From Candidatus Helarchaeota archaeon (lineage in GTDB: Archaea; Asgardarchaeota; Lokiarchaeia; Helarchaeales; RDOG01): a stretch of 64,000 bases of DNA. Where the stretch lies: contig JAHPZH010000001.1 in assembly GCA_019058315.1 (NCBI GenBank), positions 275,566 to 339,565 of the forward strand. Reading direction: 5' to 3'. Below the pieces are notes generated by a model. It made no database searches. It saw only the letters and a list, made by a program, of their open reading frames with translations, and was not told the DNA's origin. This document shows positions 24,894-32,946 of the stretch, one piece after another (positions within the stretch are counted from its first letter, which is position 1; each line of letters starts with the position of its first letter). A program made the translations under genes and the position numbers.

Positions 24894-26570
24894 TTATGTA
24901 TATCCCAATTTCAGCAAGTTTGGATATTCAACGTTTGGCAGATCGAATAATAACCCCATAATTGCTTTACCAAGTTTCATTAAATCTCGAAGTCCAATAT
25001 CTTTTAGAAATGCTTTTAATGGAAGACGAGGGGATAGATAGAAGTTGTCCCCGATGAATTTTCTTATGAAATAGTAAAAAGATAATCCCCGAAATACCAT
25101 AAATATTCCCCGTAATTTTAATACTCTCTCAATCATCTCTCTTATCAAAGGCATCTTCATCCCCATGGCGTATTTAATCCAACCATACTCTCCCCACAGC
25201 TCGAATCTTGCTTGAGAAACTGCCTCAGTCTTATTTTTTTCTTCGGTAAAAATTTTCTTGAGCTTTTTAGTTGTTTCTTTTGAAAAAGATTCTATTTTTT
25301 GAAGTCGACCATTATCAAAGTGAACTAATAACGCAGTCTCTAATTTTCCTTTTTCGTCCAGAATAAAAAAGACAATTTTAAATTGAATTCCAAACACATT
25401 AAGAAATCCAAAAATAAATAGTTCTTCCAACCACCAATTTGAAAATCTATTTAAATCATAATCAAAACCCACTCTACGCGCAATCCATCTCATATATCTT
25501 TTAAAAAAGCTTGGTTCTGGAGAGTAAAACCAATATTTTTTATATTCTCTAATGCCAGAAAACATCATCCCCATTCCTTTATCCAATTTTCCAATATCCC
25601 AAGGAGACGGTGCTTTTAAGACTTTTACTATTAATTTTTTCAAAGCGAAACCATCTAATCCTATCGCATCTCTTGCTTTGAATTTTTTTCGAATTTTATT
25701 TGTGAATTTTTGAAGTTTAATACCCCTTTTAAATACTTTATCCGCTTTATCTTGGTTCATTTCAATATTCATTTTTCCCGTTTTCCTTTGGTGGCGAATT
25801 TTTACAAATGTTCCCCAATTATCTGTAAGAATTGCAATACCTATACTCAAGTTTGGCAATACAGCTTTAATCGTATTTCTTAAAAATTGAAAATCCAAAT
25901 CAAACTTATTGTCGATTAGATTAAATATTTGTGGTAGTCCATATGGCGTTGGAATAAATTTAATCCAATCATTAGAAATTACATTTTTTACTGTTTCTAA
26001 AACATTTACAATGACTTTTTCAAAATTTTGTCCTCGTTCAGATTCTTCCCATGCTTTTCTGAATTCGGAAAAAAATTGAATTCCAACAATGTTTATGATA
26101 CCTAATTCAATATGTTTCAAATCCTCTTGTTTATAGACCCATTGCTGGAGATACTCAAATAATTCATCGTCTCTTCTTGCATCTATTAATTCAGCTGCTT
26201 TTTTTGCCCATTCTTCATCGATTCTATCTTTAAGCATAATAAAGTCCTTATAAACTCCGTCATCAGTTTCATGCTCTATACTCGCCCATATTATTCTTTT
26301 ACCATTTTCTCCTAAAATTATGGTGAACATAGAAGCATTCGGTATCTTTAAAATATCATATAATAAGAAAGTCACTAGATGCAAAATTGATTTCATATCT
26401 ATTTCTACCCAAGGAAGGACTTCTAAAATTACTCTGCGTTCTTCTATAGGTAGTTCTCCTTTGGCTTCGCCGAGCTTTTTAAATATCTCGATCATATCTG
26501 CCCAAGGTTTTTTTACATAACGGGAACCCCATGCCAAAGTTTCCTTTTCATAATCACTTAAGTTGACCAT
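24894..26570 (-). CDS. 558-aa protein of unknown function in the DUF362/radical SAM operon
   Basis: 558 aa, Trp- and Phe-rich, largely helical with basic patches (KIRKKFKARD near 300 and FFKRYMRWIARRVG near 370), and no cysteine motif, signal peptide or clear membrane helix. A few strand-like segments (FTIILGENGKRIIWASIEH; IVFFILDEKGKLETALLVHF) recur as similar beta-hairpins around 82 and 425, hinting that the two halves may be related. The ATG directly abuts the stop of the DUF362 gene, so translation is probably coupled. I do not recognise the family. Confidence 0.75.
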   Translation of the reverse strand: MVNLSDYEKETLAWGSRYVKKPWADMIEIFKKLGEAKGELPIEERRVILEVLPWVEIDMKSILHLVTFLLYDILKIPNASMFTIILGENGKRIIWASIEHETDDGVYKDFIMLKDRIDEEWAKKAAELIDARRDDELFEYLQQWVYKQEDLKHIELGIINIVGIQFFSEFRKAWEESERGQNFEKVIVNVLETVKNVISNDWIKFIPTPYGLPQIFNLIDNKFDLDFQFLRNTIKAVLPNLSIGIAILTDNWGTFVKIRHQRKTGKMNIEMNQDKADKVFKRGIKLQKFTNKIRKKFKARDAIGLDGFALKKLIVKVLKAPSPWDIGKLDKGMGMMFSGIREYKKYWFYSPEPSFFKRYMRWIARRVGFDYDLNRFSNWWLEELFIFGFLNVFGIQFKIVFFILDEKGKLETALLVHFDNGRLQKIESFSKETTKKLKKIFTEEKNKTEAVSQARFELWGEYGWIKYAMGMKMPLIREMIERVLKLRGIFMVFRGLSFYYFIRKFIGDNFYLSPRLPLKAFLKDIGLRDLMKLGKAIMGLLFDLPNVEYPNLLKLGYT

Positions 26571-28037
26571 TTACAATTCCTCCTTCAAGATTTTTATTTC
26601 CTTTGCCCATCGTTCACTAAATGCTGGGTCATATTCCCAACGATGTTTTGCAGGTTCACTGGCTTCAATTAATATTTTCCATTTTTCAATTAAATCGAGC
26701 ATATTTGTGAGCACGTCAAGTAAAGGAATTGCACCTCTTAATCCATTTACTAATCTCTTGACTCCTTCATAATCGATTTTAAATGGAGGACAACCCCATT
26801 GGTCTACATAAGCGGGTTCTTTTTTGAATAATCCTTTCCTATATTTTTTCTCTCGAAATTTGTAATTTTGTGTGCTACATACTGCACAATCCCCCATTAC
26901 TAATACAACTGCACCTTCGGGTGGTTCTGGTGGGTTTTCACCTACTAATAAAAAAAGAGGATGCCCAATTTTATGGCTTTCAATCAAAAACTTCAACCCA
27001 AAACTCCTAAAAAGGTCAATCATAAATCTAACAGCCATAGAACAAGCACCATTGCAGACATCACCTTTTAAAACAGTCATATATGGTTCAAGATTCTTAT
27101 AATCAAAATTCAAATTTGCCCTAATAACTTCAAATCGATGAGCATCGAGGATTTCACCAATTACTCTAATTTTCGAAATGTCTCCTTGACCAATACCCCT
27201 CTCATGTGCGTCTTTTATTAACTCAATCTCGTTAAGTGGATCAAACCCCATAATATATGAAGTGCATGCATCTACTGCCACAGGATCCGTCCCTGCGAGG
27301 ATGAGATCTTTCTTCACTAGAGGTATTCTGTATCTCGGGTCTGTTTTGGGTGGTATTGGTGAAATCCAAGGTCCCTGTCCTTGAACAACATACCACATAT
27401 CCATGACGACGAGATCTGGTCTTGCTCTAGTCATCATCAAATCTGTAAATTTCCACATTAACGATTTTCCTGCATCTTCCTGAACAGCATGTGATTCCCA
27501 TTTATCCTCATCACATAATATTCCCTGATTGAGTTTTAATGAGAGTGTAACTTGTGTGACTGAATGAGTTTTTGCCACAGGTATCGAAATTAAAACATCA
27601 CTTGTCAATAATTCTTTATGAAGCCTAATTTTTTTGAAAGTTTTACCATTTGGAACATCTACCCATTCAAAATCTTTGTTTCCATCATCCCTCAGATATA
27701 AATAACGTGCTCCCATCCGTTTAGCGAAATCATCATAATTAAGCATACGAAATGTTAGCCTTGATGAAAGGGAGAGAAAAGGCGAATCAGAAATTATAAT
27801 ATCAGAAGCACCCGCTTCTTTACACATTTCTACAACAGTAAATAAAACATCTCCACTAGTTGTGGAATGTTGAGTTGGGCTCATTAAATTAGGTTTAATG
27901 AATACTTTATCTCCCTTTTTTACAAATTTTTCCATTCCACCAAGCTGATTTATGGCAATACGAGTTGTTTGTCTAATTTCAGGACCAAAAGCCACGGAAA
28001 CAGTTGGTGAACTACTTGATGAATTTATTTCAGTCAA
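26571..28037 (-). CDS. DUF362 domain protein with C-terminal Cys domain (operon lead gene)
   Basis: 488 aa. The DUF362 core (about 12-300) has KVFIKPNLMSPTQHSTTSGD at 44-63, SDSPFLSLSSR and VAKTHSVTQVTLSLKLNQG. The C-terminal domain has Cys328 and Cys332 (CNGAC), Cys383 and Cys386 (GDCAVC) and Cys416 (GCPP), in the same order as in the 383-aa paralogue at 7512-8663 but with one extra Cys. A metal or Fe-S site is likely. It leads the minus-strand operon with the 558-aa unknown, the radical SAM enzyme and the 7-TM protein. Function unknown. Confidence 0.87.
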   Translation of the reverse strand: MTEINSSSSSPTVSVAFGPEIRQTTRIAINQLGGMEKFVKKGDKVFIKPNLMSPTQHSTTSGDVLFTVVEMCKEAGASDIIISDSPFLSLSSRLTFRMLNYDDFAKRMGARYLYLRDDGNKDFEWVDVPNGKTFKKIRLHKELLTSDVLISIPVAKTHSVTQVTLSLKLNQGILCDEDKWESHAVQEDAGKSLMWKFTDLMMTRARPDLVVMDMWYVVQGQGPWISPIPPKTDPRYRIPLVKKDLILAGTDPVAVDACTSYIMGFDPLNEIELIKDAHERGIGQGDISKIRVIGEILDAHRFEVIRANLNFDYKNLEPYMTVLKGDVCNGACSMAVRFMIDLFRSFGLKFLIESHKIGHPLFLLVGENPPEPPEGAVVLVMGDCAVCSTQNYKFREKKYRKGLFKKEPAYVDQWGCPPFKIDYEGVKRLVNGLRGAIPLLDVLTNMLDLIEKWKILIEASEPAKHRWEYDPAFSERWAKEIKILKEEL

Positions 28038-28152
28038 TATTTTATCCTTTTCTTGATATTAGATAATTATAACTAGATAATCGATATTAAATGACAAATT
28101 TTAATTGTATTATTTAAAGTGATTATGATAATTAATAATCAAGATATGTGTC

Positions 28153-28162
28153 TTTTTAAAAA
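28153..28162 (+). promoter_or_regulatory. TATA-like box upstream of the glycerol-3-phosphate dehydrogenase gene
   Basis: TTTTTAAAAA lies 52-62 bases before the TTG start at 28215, in the 177-base gap between divergent genes. Position and sequence fit an archaeal promoter with a leader of about 25-30 bases containing an AGGAGAT ribosome site. Confidence 0.4.
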
Positions 28163-28214
28163 CATCAAATATAATGTAAGCAGAAAATTTTGGTTTTAAA
28201 AGGAGATTACCCAA

Positions 28215-30005
28215 TTGGATAATATTTCTTCTGAAGACGTAATTAATCTCGATTATTCTGATAAAAAGAGAGCTGAAATTATTCGGAAATTAAAGAGCGT
28301 TGATTTCGACATTTTAATTATAGGGGGAGGCATAACTGGTGCGGGAGTGGCTCGGGATGCTGTTTTTCGTGGTTTAAATGTAGCTTTGGTTGAAAAAGAT
28401 GATTTTGCTGAAGGAACAAGTTCAAGATCCACTAAGATGTTTCATGGCGGATTGAGATATTTAAAAGATTATGAAATGAAGTTGGTTAAGGAGTCTACTA
28501 TGGAGCGTAATTGGGCAAGAGATGTAGCTTTGCCGCATAATGTAAGACCCGTTCAATTCTTAGTTCCGGTGTTTGGTGAAAGAAAAGATCCTAAAACCGG
28601 TAACACTATACCGCCCAGTAGCAATGATATGGAAACAATCAAGATAGCGTTAGATATGTATGATGGGTTATGTAATCATCAGAATTACAAACCTTGGCAA
28701 ATTATAGATGATCCAAAAAAAGTCGCTGAAATAGAACCCGAACTTAATACCACTTCTCTAATCGGTGCTGGTCTATATTATGATACTAACATGGATGATG
28801 CTCGCATAGTGGTCGAAACAATCAAAGAATGTGTTGCTTCAAGTAAATGTACAGCTTTAAATTATCTAAAAGTAATTGATTTTATTAAAAATGATAAGGG
28901 GATTATTAATGGTATCAAAGTAGTTGAAAATGATAAATTCTCGCCTGATCTAAAATCAGAACCTTTTATAATAAAAGCAAATATAGTTGTCAATTGCACA
29001 GGTATTTGGGCCGATGAGATATTAGAAAACAAAGGAAAAGATAAGATAATCTCACCCACAAAAGGAATCCATTTTATTGTCAAAAAGGATGATTTTAACA
29101 TTAACCACGCAGTCGGTATGAGTATCATAGAAGATCATAGATTCACATTTGTAATACCCCGAGAAAATTGGATTTTAATTGGTACATCTGATACTTTTTA
29201 TGACAAAGATTTTGATAGTCCCGTCGCTACAAATGATGATATTGAATATTTTAGAAATTCTGTAAAGTTTTTATTTCCTAATGCAAAAATTGATGATGCA
29301 CACATCCTAGGGACTTATGCGGGGCTTCGTCCTCTAGTACGTGAGCCCGGTAAAAGTGAAAGTGATATAAGTAGAAAACATATCTGCTTGGATAGAGAAG
29401 ATGGGCTTTTTTCATTACTAGGTGGTAAATATACGACTTTTAGAGCAATGGCAGAAGACTTAATGCGAAAATACATCATACGAAGCAAAAAAGTGGATAT
29501 AACTCGAGGTGGAAAAATTAATGTGCTGAAGGATAAAAAACTGACGAAAGTGCCTTATAAAATTGCACTAAAACGTAATGAATTTGAAACTAGTAATCAA
29601 TATAAAGCAGCAAAAGATAAAATTCACCCAACAATCTTGAACCATCTCTTTATAGAATTTGGTAAGGGTGTTCTAAAGATAATAGATGAAATTTTAAAAG
29701 ATAATGATTTGGGAAAACAATTAATTGAAGATCCCAAATATCCACCAAAATATTTCCCTTGGATAAAAGGAGAAATTAAATATATAGTAAAACATGAAAT
29801 TCCTAGACATTTAAAGGATGTATTATGCCGACGCACAGAAATTTGTTGGTTAGTAGATCCTTCAAGACAACGCAAAGTAGCTAACGCAACAGCTGATATT
29901 ATGGGTGATTTATTAAACTGGGATGAGGATAAAAGACAAAAGGAGATTGAATTTTATCTAAATTATATTAAAGCAAATTCTGTTTTTTATAAAGGAGAAA
30001 TCTGA
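28215..30005 (+). CDS. FAD-dependent glycerol-3-phosphate dehydrogenase (GlpA/GlpD family)
   Basis: 596 aa starting with TTG after an AGGAGAT ribosome site. The FAD-binding motif IIGGGITGAGVARDA is at 35-49, followed by EGTSSRSTKMFHGGLRYL (66-83), the family signature. GLRPLVREPG and GGKYTTFRAMAEDL later in the protein are also typical, and a C-terminal helical domain ends with the LVDPSRQRKVANATADIMGD segment. The enzyme oxidises glycerol-3-phosphate to dihydroxyacetone phosphate and passes electrons to a quinone or Fe-S partner. In an archaeon this would serve glycerol or bacterial-type G3P catabolism. The TPR and CooC-like genes follow on the same strand. Confidence 0.94.
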   Translation: MDNISSEDVINLDYSDKKRAEIIRKLKSVDFDILIIGGGITGAGVARDAVFRGLNVALVEKDDFAEGTSSRSTKMFHGGLRYLKDYEMKLVKESTMERNWARDVALPHNVRPVQFLVPVFGERKDPKTGNTIPPSSNDMETIKIALDMYDGLCNHQNYKPWQIIDDPKKVAEIEPELNTTSLIGAGLYYDTNMDDARIVVETIKECVASSKCTALNYLKVIDFIKNDKGIINGIKVVENDKFSPDLKSEPFIIKANIVVNCTGIWADEILENKGKDKIISPTKGIHFIVKKDDFNINHAVGMSIIEDHRFTFVIPRENWILIGTSDTFYDKDFDSPVATNDDIEYFRNSVKFLFPNAKIDDAHILGTYAGLRPLVREPGKSESDISRKHICLDREDGLFSLLGGKYTTFRAMAEDLMRKYIIRSKKVDITRGGKINVLKDKKLTKVPYKIALKRNEFETSNQYKAAKDKIHPTILNHLFIEFGKGVLKIIDEILKDNDLGKQLIEDPKYPPKYFPWIKGEIKYIVKHEIPRHLKDVLCRRTEICWLVDPSRQRKVANATADIMGDLLNWDEDKRQKEIEFYLNYIKANSVFYKGEI

Positions 30006-30045
30006 TTGTGATTTTTTCTGATTAACTAAAAATTGGGGAATTTTG

Positions 30046-31182
30046 ATGAGTAAAGTTCCAAATTCAAATGAAGAAAACAAATCAAACGTTAAAGAAACCG
30101 CATCAGATTGGTTTGATAAGGGAATTGAAAATTGCAAGTCTAAAGACTATAATAAAGCTTTGGAATGTTTTAAAAAAGTGATTGAGATTGATCCTAAATA
30201 CGAGGATGCTTGGTTCCAATTAGGATGGGTGTACTCTGAACTTTACAATGCACAGAAACCTCCTGAGGATCCATTTGGATTTGATGATAATCCCTTTTAT
30301 GGCGAAAATGATGTTGAGCTGCTTAAAAATGCAATTGACTGCTACGAGAAAGCAGTTAGCTTAGAACCAGAAAATTGGCAAGCTTGGTATAATCTGGGAA
30401 AGAAATATCAAGATGAGCATAAAAATTACCAGAAAGCAATTGATTGTTACGAAAAAGCTCTAGAAATTTCTCCCGAATTTAGTTACGCTTGGAACAATAT
30501 GGGACTTGCATATGATGATCTAGGAGATCACCAAAAGGCTGCAGAATGTTATGAAAAAGCAATTAAGTTCGATCCTAAAAATCAAATTGCTTTGGTTAAT
30601 TATGCGATTAATCAACATTCTTTAAAGAACTATTTGAAATCAATGGAATGTTATGACCAAGCAATGGAGGTTGAACCCCTAGATTTTACTGCAAAGATGA
30701 GTCTACAAGCAGCAATGGAATCTATCAAATCAAAAATTAAGCCCAATCATAAAAATATAGATTTATGGATGCAAATGGGGATCAATTATGGAAAGTTACT
30801 TATTCATAATAAAGCTATTGAATGTTTTAAACAGATAATTGAATTAGATGTACAAAATTTTGCTGCTTGGCATAACATCAGTATTACTTACCATATATTA
30901 AATGATCACCAAAAATTTCTTGATTGTTTTGAAAAGCGTGACAAATTATTAAAAGATTTAAAAAGAGTCTCGATAATCACTACTGATCAAGGACCTTTCT
31001 ATCCCGATATATTTTGGTTATTAGAAAGCAGCTCTGAAATTGGGATTATCCCCCAAGAAGGGCCAGATTCGGAATTTCTTATAAAAGTACAACCTCTTCC
31101 CAGCTTCGACAATAAGGCAGTAATAATGGCAATGACGAGTTCAGAAGATAATATTTTTGTCTGCTGGGAAAAAAAGAAATGA
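30046..31182 (+). CDS. TPR repeat protein with a non-TPR C-terminal domain
   Basis: About 378 aa; ATG at 30046 is preferred (GGGGAA five bases upstream), with TTG 30043 adding one residue. About six TPR units occupy residues 25-310, for example YQKAIDCYEKALEISPEF and HQKAAECYEKAIKFDPKN, with an inserted acidic loop near 70-95. The last 60 residues (ITTDQGPFYPDIFWLLES onward) form a separate small alpha/beta domain I do not recognise. The gene sits between the glycerol-3-phosphate dehydrogenase gene (40 bases) and the CooC-like gene (11 bases), so it may scaffold one of these. Confidence 0.9.
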   Translation: MSKVPNSNEENKSNVKETASDWFDKGIENCKSKDYNKALECFKKVIEIDPKYEDAWFQLGWVYSELYNAQKPPEDPFGFDDNPFYGENDVELLKNAIDCYEKAVSLEPENWQAWYNLGKKYQDEHKNYQKAIDCYEKALEISPEFSYAWNNMGLAYDDLGDHQKAAECYEKAIKFDPKNQIALVNYAINQHSLKNYLKSMECYDQAMEVEPLDFTAKMSLQAAMESIKSKIKPNHKNIDLWMQMGINYGKLLIHNKAIECFKQIIELDVQNFAAWHNISITYHILNDHQKFLDCFEKRDKLLKDLKRVSIITTDQGPFYPDIFWLLESSSEIGIIPQEGPDSEFLIKVQPLPSFDNKAVIMAMTSSEDNIFVCWEKKK

Positions 31183-31193
31183 AATGAAAGTTA

Positions 31194-31976
31194 ATGGCAC
31201 AAATAAATCTAACAATATCAATAAGTGGTAAAGGAGGGACAGGAAAAACTACTTTTACAGCATTATTATTAAAATATTTGATTCAAAATGATTTTAAAAA
31301 TATCCTCGCTGTAGATGCAGATCCAGCAGTAAACCTTGGAGATGTATTGGGAATTAGGGTGATTAATAATACTATTGGGGAAATTGTGGATAAAACTATG
31401 GATGAAGTTGAGGATAAATCTGAAGATTATGATGCTCCTACACTTTTAGAATATAAAATTTGGGAATCAATTATAAAAAATGAAGACCTGCATTTTGATC
31501 TATTATCAATGGGCAAAACTAGCGGAAATAAATGTTATTGTGCAGTAAATAAAGCACTAGTTGCTATGCTAGATTACTTAAAATCTTTTTATAATATCAT
31601 TTTGATAGATATGGAAGCAGGACTAGAGCATTTGTCCCGTGGAACCGATAAAAATATGGATATTCTATTTATTGTGGTTAATCCATCTCGTATGTCACTT
31701 AATACTGCAACAACAATTTCTGAAATATTGAAGGAATGTCACTTAACTTTTAAGGATGTTTACGTAATTGGAAATAAATTTCTAACAAATTCTGATAAAA
31801 TTTTAGAGGATTTTTGTAAAAAAATTAATTTTAAATATGTAGGCTCAATTCCATACGATAAAGATATAGAAAAATTGAATTTTGATGGAAAATCTCTTTT
31901 AAATTTATCCGAAAATTCTAATGCTTTTAAAAAATTAGAAGAAATTCTTAATTATTATACTTTTTTAGCTAAATGA
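31194..31976 (+). CDS. CooC-like nickel-insertion/maturation P-loop ATPase
   Basis: 260 aa of the SIMIBI MinD/CooC class. The deviant Walker A motif GKGGTGKTT is at 12-20, the DADPAVNLGDVLG switch at 41-53 and IDMEAGLEHLSRG in the middle. A CxC motif, Cys114-Tyr-Cys116 (NKCYCAVNKA), sits where CooC binds nickel or zinc across its dimer interface. This favours a CooC/AcsF-type maturation factor for carbon monoxide dehydrogenase or a similar nickel enzyme. No such enzyme is encoded in the window. It is 11 bases downstream of a TPR gene and convergent with a hydrolase gene. Confidence 0.87.
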   Translation: MAQINLTISISGKGGTGKTTFTALLLKYLIQNDFKNILAVDADPAVNLGDVLGIRVINNTIGEIVDKTMDEVEDKSEDYDAPTLLEYKIWESIIKNEDLHFDLLSMGKTSGNKCYCAVNKALVAMLDYLKSFYNIILIDMEAGLEHLSRGTDKNMDILFIVVNPSRMSLNTATTISEILKECHLTFKDVYVIGNKFLTNSDKILEDFCKKINFKYVGSIPYDKDIEKLNFDGKSLLNLSENSNAFKKLEEILNYYTFLAK

Positions 31977-32018
31977 TGAAGTTATTCGAGTTCACAGATT
32001 TAAAAAAGAAAAAATGGT

Positions 32019-32834
32019 TTAAAGAGTACCTAAAAAGTCTTCCAAAGCTTTATGATAGTCATCAGTTGCTTCAAATTGAATCATATGACCAATTTTAGGG
32101 GATAGCTTTACTAATTTTGAGTTGGGTATTAATTCATTCATTTTTTCTGAGTCTTGAGGGGGAATAAAAATATCTGAAACACCGGTTAGAATTAATGTAG
32201 GAACATTAATGTTCTTCAATTTATCTACCACATCGTAATTAAGAACAATTGCATGCATAGTTTTGACTCCGATAAACTCTTCATTTTCTAAAGTTAATCT
32301 GATAAATTCTTTAACTATATCCTTATGCTCCCTTTTATATGATCTATGGAAGCAAAGATTCACGAGAATATTTTTAACCGAATCTGGGTCTATAACTTTC
32401 ATAGTTCCAGCATCAATATCCTTGATATATTGATCAAGACCTGGATTTTGTAATTTAGGTGCTGTAGACATTAAGACTAATCCTTTAAGTCTTTTCGCCA
32501 AATTTGGAGTCGTTGCATAGGTTTGAGCTATCATACCTCCCATAGAATGACCTATTAATACAATCTTTTCATCCCCGATTATTTGTTCAAGAGCTTCATC
32601 CAAATATTGAGCTAAATCTTGCAAATTATATTCTTCCGATTCTGGTTTATCACTTTTTCCATGTCCGAGATGATCAATAGCAATTGCACGATACCCCTTT
32701 TTGGAAAAATGTTCAATTTGTGCTTCAAATAACCAAGTTGAACCCAAATATCCGTGAATAAATACTAAAGGTTGTCCTTTTCCCTTTTCAATATAATTTA
32801 CCTTATAACCTTTTTTTATTTTTACAAATGGCAA
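32019..32834 (-). CDS. Alpha/beta hydrolase
   Basis: 271 aa. HGYLGSTW at 27-34 gives the oxyanion loop, DHLGHGKSDKP at 54-64 the conserved loop, and GHSMGG at 95-100 the nucleophile elbow with Ser97. The probable acid is Asp221 (TGVSDIFIPP) and the base His250 (IGHMIQFE). It resembles the hydrolase at 20388-21200 in architecture but is a distant paralogue. No signal peptide. It is a single gene, divergent from the WD40 gene, which is 112 bases away. Substrate unknown. Confidence 0.92.
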   Translation of the reverse strand: MPFVKIKKGYKVNYIEKGKGQPLVFIHGYLGSTWLFEAQIEHFSKKGYRAIAIDHLGHGKSDKPESEEYNLQDLAQYLDEALEQIIGDEKIVLIGHSMGGMIAQTYATTPNLAKRLKGLVLMSTAPKLQNPGLDQYIKDIDAGTMKVIDPDSVKNILVNLCFHRSYKREHKDIVKEFIRLTLENEEFIGVKTMHAIVLNYDVVDKLKNINVPTLILTGVSDIFIPPQDSEKMNELIPNSKLVKLSPKIGHMIQFEATDDYHKALEDFLGTL

Positions 32835-32946
32835 AATATCACCTTTAAAATTTTTATTTGTTAATCCTATAAACAGATGAAATTAAAAATATTCAGTAAA
32901 ATAGCTAAACATATTAAATAAAATTTGATATTAAAAGTGTTCGAAT

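Noticed and set aside
31194..31976. ParA/MinD-type chromosome-partition ATPase
   Set aside because: The CxC motif at residues 114-116 and overall pattern fit CooC-type maturation ATPases better, and no ParB-like partner is adjacent.
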